Shown: one piece after another, positions 23,369-33,416 of the stretch
Numbering within the stretch: position 1 is the first letter of the stretch
Layout of the letters: every line of letters starts with the position of its first letter
NCBI RefSeq assembly: GCF_014645375.1
Contig: NZ_BMLT01000011.1
Coordinates: 1 to 64,000 of the forward strand
DNA from: Marinobacterium nitratireducens
GTDB taxonomy: Bacteria; Pseudomonadota; Gammaproteobacteria; Pseudomonadales; Balneatricaceae
DNA length: 64,000 nucleotides
Direction: 5' to 3'
The notes under the pieces: generated by a model
The model's database searches: none
Told to the model about the DNA's origin: nothing
What the model saw: only the letters and a program-made list of their open reading frames with translations
Made by a program: the position numbers and the translations under genes

Positions 23369-25276
23369 TTATACCTCCTTGATCGCCGGGGTTGACCTGG
23401 ATGCCAGAACGCGTCGCGCCACCAGCAGGCCGCCGATCACCAGGGCCACCAGCTTGGCGACGACGAAGGGTGACAGCAACGCCAGCGCCAGCGCGAACAG
23501 GACCAGCCGCTCGGGAATACCCAGCTCGCAGCGGTCGAAACCGATCAGTGCACTGGCGGCCAGGTAGATGGCGGCCAGCAGGCTGCTGATGGAAATCACC
23601 AAGTGCACCGGATCCAGCGGGGCGTCGGATGCGGCGCCGAGCAGCAGCGCCGGATCCAGCGCGAAGGCGAACGGGATCAGGAAGATCATCGCGCCGATAC
23701 GCGAGCTTTCGATCGCGGTTCCGATCGGCTTGCCCTGGGAAATGGAGGCGGCGGCATAGGCCGCTATGGCCACCGGGGGCGTGATGACGGACGCCACCCC
23801 GAAGAAGAACACGAACATGTGCGCGGTCAGCAGGTCCAGACCCAGCTGCTGCAGGGTGATGCCCATGACACTGATGATGGCGATATAGGCCGGCAGGGTG
23901 GGCATGCCCATACCCAGTACCACGCAGCCGATGGCGGCGATGATCAGGGCCATCAGCAGCGAGGTGCTTGCCGCCTCGGTCAGCAGTACCGCCAGCTTGG
24001 ACGGAATGCCGGTGGCTTCCAGCGTCGCCACGACAATCCCGACGATCGAGATCGCGATGATCAGCTGCGCCACGGTATGGCCGCCGGACGACAGGGCGCC
24101 GATCAGCTTGGCCGGTTTCCTGCGGATCTCCGGGTTGATCAGGCTCAGCGGGAACAGCAGCAGGATTGCCGAAATCGAGGCGCCGGCCGGCGACATGCCG
24201 CTGACCAGCAGCCAGACGATGAGAAAGATCGGGCCGAACACCAGTATCAGGTTCATCCAGTCCTGGGTTTCCGGCTTCTCGACAGGTTCATCGTCGGTGG
24301 CCGTGATGTTGAGGCGCTGGGCCTCGAAATAGACCGACATGAACAGGCTGACGTAGTAGGCCAGCGCCGGCACGATCACTGCGGTAATGACGCTGAGGTA
24401 GCTGACGCCGACGATATCGGCCATTACCAGTGCCGCCGCGCCCATGATGGGGGGCAGGATCTGGCCGCCGGTCGAGGCCGCCGCTTCCACTGCGCCGGCG
24501 AAATTGGCCGAAAAGCCCCGGCGCCGGATCATCGGAATGGTGACCACGCCGGTTCCGACGACGTTGGCGACGGCGCTGCCGGAGACGGTGCCGAACAGTG
24601 CTGAGGCGGTAATGGCGGCGTATGCCGGGCCACCGCGGAAGCGGCGCATGGAGTAAAAGGCGATACGAATCATGGAGCTGCCGGCTCCGGCGCCTTCCAG
24701 AACGGCGCCCAGAATGATGAACGGCAGTACCGTGGTCAGGACGATCCCCATGATCGAGCCGAGAATACCCTGATCGGCGCTGTACCAGAGGTTGGCGGCC
24801 AGCGTCTCGCTGATATCGGACGGAATGGTTGCGAAGACGCCGGGCCAGTACTGGCCGGTGGCGAGATAAAGCGCGGCGAACATGCCGAGAATCGCAATCG
24901 GTGCGCCCCATTGCTGCCAGCAGATGAAGATCGTCAGCGCCGCGGCGAAGGCGGCAATGATGCCTTCCCGCGGACCGAAGAAGTAAATCTCATTCACCAG
25001 GACCTGGCCAATGTGATAGCTGTCCCAGCAGACAAAGGCCGTCGCCAGCGCCACGACCGCGAACAGCAGCAGGTCGAGCGGGCGGTGATGCTTGATCAGA
25101 CGGTGGCTCAGGAAGGCCAAAACGCAGAGCAGGAAAAACAGCGGCCGATACCATTCGATCGCGAAGGGGCCGATGCGCGGCAGTACGTCGAAGGTCGGCA
25201 GTACATTGCCAAGACCAATCAGCGCGATCACCAGCCCGACCAGAAAGCTGAAGCGAGAGTAGTGAGTAGATTGCAT
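23369..25276 (-). CDS. TRAP transporter fused small/large permease (4TM/12TM, TAXI type)
   Basis: This 635-residue membrane protein is a fusion of DctQ-like (about residues 1-170) and DctM-like parts. It is a form typical of TRAP systems that use TAXI-family binding proteins. Signature segments are EGAGAGSSMIRIAFYSMRRFRGGPAYA, ALFGTVSGSAVANVVGTGVVTIPMI, AAASTGGQILPPIMGAAALVMAD and GMGMPTLPAYIAI. It is preceded by its TAXI binding protein and followed at once by the sulfatase, so all three are likely one operon. Confidence 0.92.
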   Translation of the reverse strand: MQSTHYSRFSFLVGLVIALIGLGNVLPTFDVLPRIGPFAIEWYRPLFFLLCVLAFLSHRLIKHHRPLDLLLFAVVALATAFVCWDSYHIGQVLVNEIYFFGPREGIIAAFAAALTIFICWQQWGAPIAILGMFAALYLATGQYWPGVFATIPSDISETLAANLWYSADQGILGSIMGIVLTTVLPFIILGAVLEGAGAGSSMIRIAFYSMRRFRGGPAYAAITASALFGTVSGSAVANVVGTGVVTIPMIRRRGFSANFAGAVEAAASTGGQILPPIMGAAALVMADIVGVSYLSVITAVIVPALAYYVSLFMSVYFEAQRLNITATDDEPVEKPETQDWMNLILVFGPIFLIVWLLVSGMSPAGASISAILLLFPLSLINPEIRRKPAKLIGALSSGGHTVAQLIIAISIVGIVVATLEATGIPSKLAVLLTEAASTSLLMALIIAAIGCVVLGMGMPTLPAYIAIISVMGITLQQLGLDLLTAHMFVFFFGVASVITPPVAIAAYAAASISQGKPIGTAIESSRIGAMIFLIPFAFALDPALLLGAASDAPLDPVHLVISISSLLAAIYLAASALIGFDRCELGIPERLVLFALALALLSPFVVAKLVALVIGGLLVARRVLASRSTPAIKEV

Positions 25277-25371
25277 GGTGGAACCCGAAAGCTGAGGTGG
25301 GATCTGGCCGGCAGCTGGTGGCTGCCGGCCGGTGCGTCCGAACGTGCGAAGGGTCTGCTAAATCCGGTTGG

Positions 25372-26373
25372 TTACATCAGGTCGGCGGGAATCTCGATTC
25401 CCTGTTCCTGGTAGTAGCGAGCCGCGCCCGGATGCAGGGGTACGTTCACCCCGGTAAAGGGCTGGGACGGATCCACCTGTTTCATCAGAGCGTTGGCCTG
25501 CTTCATCGCGTCGATGTTGTTCCAGAACGCCTTGGTGAGCTTATAGGCGGTGTCGTCGTTCAACTTGGCATTGGTGACCACCATCATCAGGGTTGTGCCT
25601 GTTGTGATCGCCTGGTCGGCATTGGCCTGTCCGGAGTAGGTGTTGGCCGGAATGGTTGCAAGGCCGGTGACCTGCTGGCGTTGAAACTCTGTCCAGCCAG
25701 GGGACTTTATGACCTCGTCGTTCACCGACAGAATGCGGATCGGGCGCTGCAGGCTGAGCTCGTTGAGTGCCTGGGAGCCGATCGGATAGAAGCCCATATA
25801 GACGTCGAACTGGCCGTCCTGGAACCCCTGAAGCGCTGCGCCCCAGGGCAGCTTGATGCCTTCGTAGTCGGTGCCGGCCACCAGTCCGCCGGAGGCCTGC
25901 TCGATCAGGCCGGCGGACTGGCCTGCGGCGGAGCCCGCCGGCGGACCGATAAAGACACGCTTGCCCCTGAGGTCCTTCCAGCTCTCGATGCCGGAATCGG
26001 CCCAGACGATGGCGTGAATGGCGCTGGCGGAGAAGCCGAACAGTGCACGCAGGTTGCCGGACAGCTTTTTCGCCTGCTCGGGGCTGCCCTTGTACGGGCC
26101 GGCACCGGCTTTCATGGCCGTGATGGCGGGCGGCGGGGCAACGGCAAGGTCCAGTCTGCCGGCGGCCACCTTCATCACCGACTTGGTCAGCGACTGTCCC
26201 AGCACGACCTGCAGGTCGACGTCCTCCTTGGCGGCGTAGGGCGCCATCGACTGCGGCACGATGCCGGTCAGAGAGGCGGAGCCGCCCCCTTCGAACCCCA
26301 GAGACTCTGCCTGGGCTGTAAAGGTGGCAATGGACAGGATACCGGCGGCAAGGGTGTTGCGGAGATAGCGCAT
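25372..26373 (-). CDS. TAXI-family TRAP substrate-binding protein
   Basis: This is a 333-residue periplasmic receptor. I start it at ATG 26373: a normal signal peptide follows (MRYLRNTLAAGILSIATFTAQA) and AGAGGA lies 8 bases upstream. The open frame goes further but would add more than 100 residues and cross the divergent regulator. Family features include FEGGGSASLTG, GRLDLAVAPPPAITAMKAGAGPYKGS, LRALFGFSASAIHAIVW and RVFIGPPAGSAAGQSAGLI. It is followed by the fused permease. The ligand is probably an organic anion; a sulfated compound is suggested by the sulfatase. Confidence 0.88.
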   Translation of the reverse strand: MRYLRNTLAAGILSIATFTAQAESLGFEGGGSASLTGIVPQSMAPYAAKEDVDLQVVLGQSLTKSVMKVAAGRLDLAVAPPPAITAMKAGAGPYKGSPEQAKKLSGNLRALFGFSASAIHAIVWADSGIESWKDLRGKRVFIGPPAGSAAGQSAGLIEQASGGLVAGTDYEGIKLPWGAALQGFQDGQFDVYMGFYPIGSQALNELSLQRPIRILSVNDEVIKSPGWTEFQRQQVTGLATIPANTYSGQANADQAITTGTTLMMVVTNAKLNDDTAYKLTKAFWNNIDAMKQANALMKQVDPSQPFTGVNVPLHPGAARYYQEQGIEIPADLM

Positions 26374-26470
26374 TGTGCAGATCCTCTTGTCGTTTCTTAT
26401 TGGATGCGAATCGGTACGTTGATCATAGAACTGGATAGGGCTATAAAGGAAATTCCAATTTAGGCCACGG

Positions 26471-26488
26471 CTATACAAAAATTTATAG
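26471..26488. promoter_or_regulatory. Candidate LysR operator next to the regulator start
   Basis: CTATA-N8-TATAG is a perfect inverted repeat that ends exactly at the ATG of the LysR gene. A related AGGGCTATAAAGG lies about 30 bp further into the divergent region. This suits autoregulation and control of the TAXI operon. Confidence 0.4.
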
Positions 26489-27400
26489 ATGGATCCGCGA
26501 CTGCTCAAACAACTGTCGGTGATTGTCCGATACGGCTCGCTCAGCCGTGCCGCCGAGCGCCTCAACGTTACGCAGCCCACGCTGACCCGCGCGATCCAGA
26601 CGATAGAGAATCGGGTGGGCGGACCGGTACTGGTGCGTACCTCGAGCGGCGTGCGCCCGACGGAAATCGGCACCCGTCTGGCCGAGGTCGGCCAGCGCAT
26701 CGACGATTACGCCGAACACACCGACAGGCTGATCGAACAGTGGAAGCAGGGACTGGGCGGGGAGGTCCGTGTCGGCGTCGGATCGCTGATCGCGCTCGGC
26801 GCCATCCATGATTTCTTCGACCTGGTCTCGGATAGCTCGAACTCCGTTATTCATTTCGTCACCGCAACAGCGGCGACCCTTATCCAGCAGCTGAATGCGG
26901 GCGAGCTGGAGCTGGCGCTGACCCCGGTCAATACCGATGCGATCCAGAATAACCTGACGCGCGAGGTTATCTTCCATGACGAGCTGCGGGTCTTCGTCGG
27001 CGCCAGGTCGCCGCTGTACGGCAGCAAGGCAGTTGTTGCAGCCGAGGCGCTGAAGTCGCTGCCCTGGATTGCCTCGGGCGCCAGGTCCGGGATTTTCGAC
27101 TCCCTCGACATGAGCCGCTTCAGCGGCCCCGCCCGGATGCTCTTTACCGGCGGTATCGATATGGTGATATCCATGCTGCAGCGCAGCGATGTGCTGGTGA
27201 CCCTGCCGTACCGCCTCACCATGCTTTCGGAGCGTCTCGGTGATGATCACGTGCTGAACGTCGATACGCCGATGCCGCGGCACGACATCGCCCTCTGGTT
27301 TCCCGAGCGCAATCTCGAGCGGCCCGACGTGCAGGACATCGCCGGGAGCCTGAAGCGTTACTTCCAGAACCTCGACAGGACCGCCATCGGCAGCTACTGA
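26489..27400 (+). CDS. LysR-family regulator of the TAXI TRAP/sulfatase operon
   Basis: The protein has 303 residues. The N-terminal winged helix-turn-helix has LKQLSVIVRYGSLSRAAERLNVTQPTLTRAIQTIE. The C-terminal ligand domain begins near residue 92 (GEVRVGVGSL). It is divergent from the TAXI binding-protein gene with a 115-bp gap, the usual arrangement for a LysR regulator and its target. The ligand is unknown but is likely the transported compound or its product. Confidence 0.9.
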   Translation: MDPRLLKQLSVIVRYGSLSRAAERLNVTQPTLTRAIQTIENRVGGPVLVRTSSGVRPTEIGTRLAEVGQRIDDYAEHTDRLIEQWKQGLGGEVRVGVGSLIALGAIHDFFDLVSDSSNSVIHFVTATAATLIQQLNAGELELALTPVNTDAIQNNLTREVIFHDELRVFVGARSPLYGSKAVVAAEALKSLPWIASGARSGIFDSLDMSRFSGPARMLFTGGIDMVISMLQRSDVLVTLPYRLTMLSERLGDDHVLNVDTPMPRHDIALWFPERNLERPDVQDIAGSLKRYFQNLDRTAIGSY

Positions 27401-27504
27401 ATGTGTCAGGACTGACCCTGGGTGGCGTTTTCGTCGCTTGAAGTCGGGTATTAAGAGGGGAGGGAACCAGGTCGAGGCACAGGGGCCTGATTCGAAAGCA
27501 TCAA

Positions 27505-27591
27505 TGGTACCAGTGGCCGGACTCGAACCGGCACGGGTTTTACCCCGGGGGATTTTGAATCCCCTGTGTCTACCAATTTCACCACACTGGC
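27505..27591 (-). tRNA. tRNA-Leu (anticodon CAA)
   Basis: This is an 87-nt type II tRNA with a long variable arm. Acceptor GCCAGTG pairs with CACTGGT (one G-U), the anticodon arm is GGGGA-TTCAAAA-TCCCC, the T arm contains GGTTCGAGTCC, and CCA is encoded. It resembles E. coli tRNA-Leu(CAA) throughout. Confidence 0.96.
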
Positions 27592-27605
27592 AAAAGCGAG
27601 ACCGT

Positions 27606-27633
27606 ATTATAAGTGGCTCTGTGACAGCGTCAA
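27606..27633 (-). promoter_or_regulatory. tRNA-Leu promoter
   Basis: On the minus strand TTGACG and a consensus TATAAT are 16 bp apart, ending 15 bp before the tRNA. Confidence 0.75.
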
Positions 27634-27652
27634 TCGTGCTGTTCCGCGATGA

Positions 27653-27681
27653 CTGAAAAAAAAGCCGTTTTCGGTTACAAT
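27653..27681 (+). promoter_or_regulatory. Candidate queA promoter
   Basis: CTGAAA and TACAAT are 17 bp apart, 37 bp before the queA start. It is divergent from the tRNA-Leu promoter. Confidence 0.45.
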
Positions 27682-27717
27682 CCCGGCCCTTCCCGTCAAC
27701 CTCTTGCAAGAGTCCAA

Positions 27718-29888
<2,171 letters not shown>

Positions 29889-29937
29889 GATAGAGTTTTC
29901 AAGTTAAAAGCCTTCAAACACCAAGGAGTAAAGCCAC

Positions 29938-30270
29938 ATGAGCTTTCTGATTTCTTCAGCCCATGCCGCAGAGCCGGCCGCCGGCGCCATGGATCCGGGT
30001 ATCTTCAACATCCTGTTCCTGGTCGGCTTCGGTCTGATCTTCTATTTCTTCATGTGGCGTCCGCAGGCGAAACGCGCCAAGGATCACAAGAATCTGATCA
30101 ACAGCCTGACCAAGGGCGACGAAGTGCTCACCGCCGGCGGCATCATCGGCAAGGTGATCAAGGTTTCGGACGACTACGTGGTTCTGGAAGTGTGCGAAGG
30201 CACCCAGCTCAACTTCCAGAAGGCGCATGTGGCCGCCGCTCTGCCCAAGGGCACGATCAAAAGCATCTGA
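29938..30270 (+). CDS. yajC: Sec translocon accessory protein YajC
   Basis: This 110-residue single-pass membrane protein associates with SecDF. The membrane helix is at about residues 23-43 (FNILFLVGFGLIFYFFMW), followed by RPQAKRAKDHKNLINSL and the KGDEVLTAGGIIGKV soluble part. AAGGAG lies before the ATG. A strong terminator follows 13 bp after the stop, separating it from secD. Confidence 0.96.
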   Translation: MSFLISSAHAAEPAAGAMDPGIFNILFLVGFGLIFYFFMWRPQAKRAKDHKNLINSLTKGDEVLTAGGIIGKVIKVSDDYVVLEVCEGTQLNFQKAHVAAALPKGTIKSI

Positions 30271-30283
30271 CCCCGGCTGACGT

Positions 30284-30311
30284 AAAACGCCACTGTCCCA
30301 GTGGCGTTTTT
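30284..30311 (+). terminator. Intrinsic terminator between yajC and secD
   Basis: AAAACGCCACT-GTCCC-AGTGGCGTTTT-T is a perfect 11-bp stem with a T-run. It should end or attenuate transcription from queA-tgt-yajC before secDF. Confidence 0.8.
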
Positions 30312-30435
30312 GGTACAGGACGTATTTATCCTGCGGGCACAGGGATGTGCAGGAGCAGGGTCGATTTGTATCCTGCCGGATCCAGGGCCGTGGACGCGCA
30401 GGCGCCCCGGCTGCGATGACAGAACAGGGCACCCT

Positions 30436-32292
30436 ATGCTCAACCGCTATCCGCTTTGGAAAAACCTTCTGATTCTGCTGCTGCTGGCGCTCGGCCTGCT
30501 ATACGCAGCCCCCAACATCTACCCCGACGACTACGCCATTCAGCTGTCCGGTACCCGCGAGGCCTACCAGGTCGATGAGCCGCTGCTCGAGCGAGTGTCT
30601 GCCGCTCTGGAGCGCGAAGGCATTCCCAACAAGGGCGTCGAACTGGACGAGGGCGGCAATGGCCTGATCCGCTTCGCCGACGGCGAGTCGCAGCTGCGGG
30701 CCAAGCCCGTGATCGCGAATCTGCTCGGCGAGCAGTACGTGGTGGCGATGAACCTGGCGCCGACGACGCCGGACTGGCTGACCGCACTGGGAGCGGGCCC
30801 GATGAAGCTGGGTCTCGACCTGCGCGGCGGGGTGCACTTCCTGCTGGAAGTGGACACCGTGCAGGCGGTGGCTCAGCGTCTCGACGTCTACGTTTCCGAA
30901 ATCAAGACCAAGCTGCGGCAGGAACGGTTGCGCTACCGCCTGGTGGACCACCGTGCCGACGGTAGCCTGGAGGTCAAGTTCGCCGACGAGGCGGTGCGTG
31001 ACGAGGCCCTTGCGTTGCTGAGACGGGAATATCAGGAATTCCTGGTGACCACCGACGAGCAGAACGGCGATTACTACATTCTGATCAATCTGACCGAGCA
31101 GAGCATCGCCGAGATCGAGGATTACGCCGTCAAGCAGAACCTCACCACGCTGCGCAACAGGGTCAACGAACTCGGCGTTGCCGAACCGCTGGTGCAGCGT
31201 CAGGGACGCAACCGTATCGTGGTGCAGCTGCCGGGCGTCCAGGACGCCGCCGCCGCCAAGCGTATTATCGGCAAGACCGCGAACCTGGAGTTCCGTCTCG
31301 AGGCGACGCCGAACGCAGCGGCGGGCAGTACCGAAACCTACGAGTTCCGCAGCCAGCCGGGACGCAAGGCCACGCTCGAACGTGACATCATCATCACCGG
31401 TTCCAGCGTTGCCAACGCCCAGGCCGCCTTCGACGAGAACGGCATGCCGCAGGTGTCGATCACGCTCGACGCCAAGGGCGGACAGATGATGGGACGCGTG
31501 ACCCGCAACGCGGTACAGCGGCGCATGGCGGTGCTGTTCGTCGAGCACAAGAGCCGCACCCTGACCGAGACCGTCGACGGCGTTCAGCAGGAGCGGCGCA
31601 TTCCCTACGTCGAGAAGCGGATCATTTCACTGGCCACAATTCAGTCGGTGCTGGGCTCGCAGTTCCGCATTACCGGCCTCGAAAGTTCGACCGAATCGTC
31701 GGAACTGGCGCTGCTGCTGCGCGCCGGCGCCCTGGCGGCACCGATCTACTTCGTCGAGGAGCGCAGCATAGGCCCAAGCCTGGGTGCCGAGAACATCGCG
31801 CTGGGCGTGATGTCGGTGAAGATCGGCTTTGCTCTGGTGCTGGTGTTCATGGTGCTGTACTACCGTGTCTTCGGTCTGCTGGCCAACGTCGCGCTGACGC
31901 TCAACCTGGTGCTGCTGGTGGCGGTGATGTCACTGCTCTCGGCGACCCTGACGCTGCCGGGTATCGCCGGTATCGTACTGACGGTGGGTATGGCGGTGGA
32001 CGCCAACGTGCTGATCTTCTCGCGCATACGGGAGGAGCTGAAAAACGGCATGCCGGCCCAGTCGGCCATCAGTGCCGGTTTCGGCCGCGCCTTCACCACC
32101 ATACTCGACGCCAACATCACCACTCTGATCGCGGCGCTGATCCTGTTCGCCATGGGTACGGGCCCGGTCAAGGGCTTCGCCGTGACCCTGTCGGTCGGTA
32201 TTGTCACCTCGATGTTCACCGCCATCATGGTGACCCGGGCACTGGTCAACCTCTGTTACGGCGGGCGCAAGCTCAACCGTCTGGCGATCTGA
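30436..32292 (+). CDS. secD: Protein translocase subunit SecD
   Basis: It uses the proton-motive force to help pull proteins through SecYEG from the periplasmic side. From ATG 30436 it has 618 residues, the normal length. The first membrane helix is MLNRYPLWKNLLILLLLALG. The D1 motif GLDLRGGVHFLLEVD, the large periplasmic P1 region, and the C-terminal five-helix block with GIAGIVLTVGMAVDANVLIFSRIREE are clear. The open frame starts earlier (30301), but that start is rejected as it overlaps the terminator. It has 11 bp to secF. Confidence 0.97.
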   Translation: MLNRYPLWKNLLILLLLALGLLYAAPNIYPDDYAIQLSGTREAYQVDEPLLERVSAALEREGIPNKGVELDEGGNGLIRFADGESQLRAKPVIANLLGEQYVVAMNLAPTTPDWLTALGAGPMKLGLDLRGGVHFLLEVDTVQAVAQRLDVYVSEIKTKLRQERLRYRLVDHRADGSLEVKFADEAVRDEALALLRREYQEFLVTTDEQNGDYYILINLTEQSIAEIEDYAVKQNLTTLRNRVNELGVAEPLVQRQGRNRIVVQLPGVQDAAAAKRIIGKTANLEFRLEATPNAAAGSTETYEFRSQPGRKATLERDIIITGSSVANAQAAFDENGMPQVSITLDAKGGQMMGRVTRNAVQRRMAVLFVEHKSRTLTETVDGVQQERRIPYVEKRIISLATIQSVLGSQFRITGLESSTESSELALLLRAGALAAPIYFVEERSIGPSLGAENIALGVMSVKIGFALVLVFMVLYYRVFGLLANVALTLNLVLLVAVMSLLSATLTLPGIAGIVLTVGMAVDANVLIFSRIREELKNGMPAQSAISAGFGRAFTTILDANITTLIAALILFAMGTGPVKGFAVTLSVGIVTSMFTAIMVTRALVNLCYGGRKLNRLAI

Positions 32293-32303
32293 GGAGTTAG
32301 AAA

Positions 32304-33227
32304 ATGGCAAAGCAGGAAAAAGTGCTCAACTTCATGCGCCTGGGCAAGGTCGCGCTGGCGATTTCGGCGCTGCTGCTGCTGGTGTCGCTGGGCTCCCTGG
32401 CGACCCGCGGGCTCGAGCTTGGCCTCGACTTCACCGGCGGCAGCCTGGTCGAGGTCGGCTATGAGCGCGAGGCGGATCTGAGCAAGATCCGCTCCAGCCT
32501 TAACGCAGCGGGGTACGAGGACGTGGTGGTGCAGAACTTTGGCGCCCCCACCGACGTGCTGATCCGCCTGGCGGAGACCCACGATCCGAAGCTCGGCGAC
32601 CATGTGCTGGCGACGTTGCAGGAAACCGAAACCCAGCAGCTCGAACTGCGCCGCAGCGAGTACGTCGGTGCTCAGGTGGGCGAGGAACTGCGCGAGCAGG
32701 GCGGCCTCGGCATGCTGCTGGCGCTGTTCATGATCATGGTGTACATCGCCTTCCGCTTCCAGTTCAAGTTCTCGATTGGCGCGGTGCTGGCGCTGGCCCA
32801 TGACGTCACCATTACCCTCGGGTTTTTCTCGGTGTTCGGCATCGAGTTCGACCTGACGGTGCTGGCAGCGGTACTGGCGGTGATCGGTTACTCGCTCAAC
32901 GACACCATCGTGGTGTTCGACCGTATCCGCGAGAACTTTCGACTGGTACGTACCGGCGAGCCTGTGGATATCGTCAATCTGTCGCTGACCCAGACCCTGA
33001 GCCGTACGCTGATGACGTCCGCCACCACCTTGCTGGTGGTGCTGGCACTGGCGATCTTCGGCGGCGAGATCATTCACGGTTTCGCACTGGCGCTGCTGGT
33101 CGGTATCGCCGTGGGTACCTACTCCTCGATATACGTGGCCGCCAACATCATGCTGATGATGGGCGTCAGCCGCGAGGATCTGATCCCGCCGCCCAAAGAG
33201 GACGACGCGGTCGACGATATGCCGTAA
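32304..33227 (+). CDS. secF: Protein translocase subunit SecF
   Basis: This 307-residue partner of SecD has six membrane helices. The D1-type motif LELGLDFTGGSLVEVGY, the D4-type motif VIGYSLNDTIVVFDRIREN and the C-terminal TLSRTLMTSATTLLVVLALAIFGG are present. It is followed by a good terminator. The last residues are acidic and proline-rich. Confidence 0.97.
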   Translation: MAKQEKVLNFMRLGKVALAISALLLLVSLGSLATRGLELGLDFTGGSLVEVGYEREADLSKIRSSLNAAGYEDVVVQNFGAPTDVLIRLAETHDPKLGDHVLATLQETETQQLELRRSEYVGAQVGEELREQGGLGMLLALFMIMVYIAFRFQFKFSIGAVLALAHDVTITLGFFSVFGIEFDLTVLAAVLAVIGYSLNDTIVVFDRIRENFRLVRTGEPVDIVNLSLTQTLSRTLMTSATTLLVVLALAIFGGEIIHGFALALLVGIAVGTYSSIYVAANIMLMMGVSREDLIPPPKEDDAVDDMP

Positions 33228-33236
33228 ATATTGTCA

Positions 33237-33266
33237 AAAGCCGGCTGTTCAGCCGGCTTTATTTTG
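33237..33266 (+). terminator. secDF terminator
   Basis: AAAGCCGGCT-GTTC-AGCCGGCTTT followed by ATTTTG lies 10 bp past the secF stop codon. Confidence 0.85.
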
Positions 33267-33275
33267 TGATCGATA

Positions 33276-33353
33276 AGCGTTACGCGTTACAGTTTAAGCA
33301 TTCTAAACCGCCATTCGCGTCACCCGTCACGTGTAACGCGTCACCCGTATAAT
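33276..33353 (+). promoter_or_regulatory. rnr upstream region with heptamer-like sequence and a TATAAT box
   Basis: A perfect TATAAT at 33348-33353 directly follows degenerate copies of the heptamer seen elsewhere (CGTCACCCGTCACGTGTAACGCGTCACCCG). No strong -35 is seen; GTCACG or CGTCAC is at the right distance. The distance to the rnr start is 63 bp. Confidence 0.4.
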
Positions 33354-33416
33354 GCAGGCGACACCCGCCAATCCCATCTATTATGTTTCAGTAAAATGGA
33401 ACCCGCTGGAAAATCA

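Noticed and set aside
26374-26700. N-terminal extension of the TAXI binding protein
   Set aside because: It would cover the divergent LysR gene start and hide a normal signal peptide that begins at 26373.
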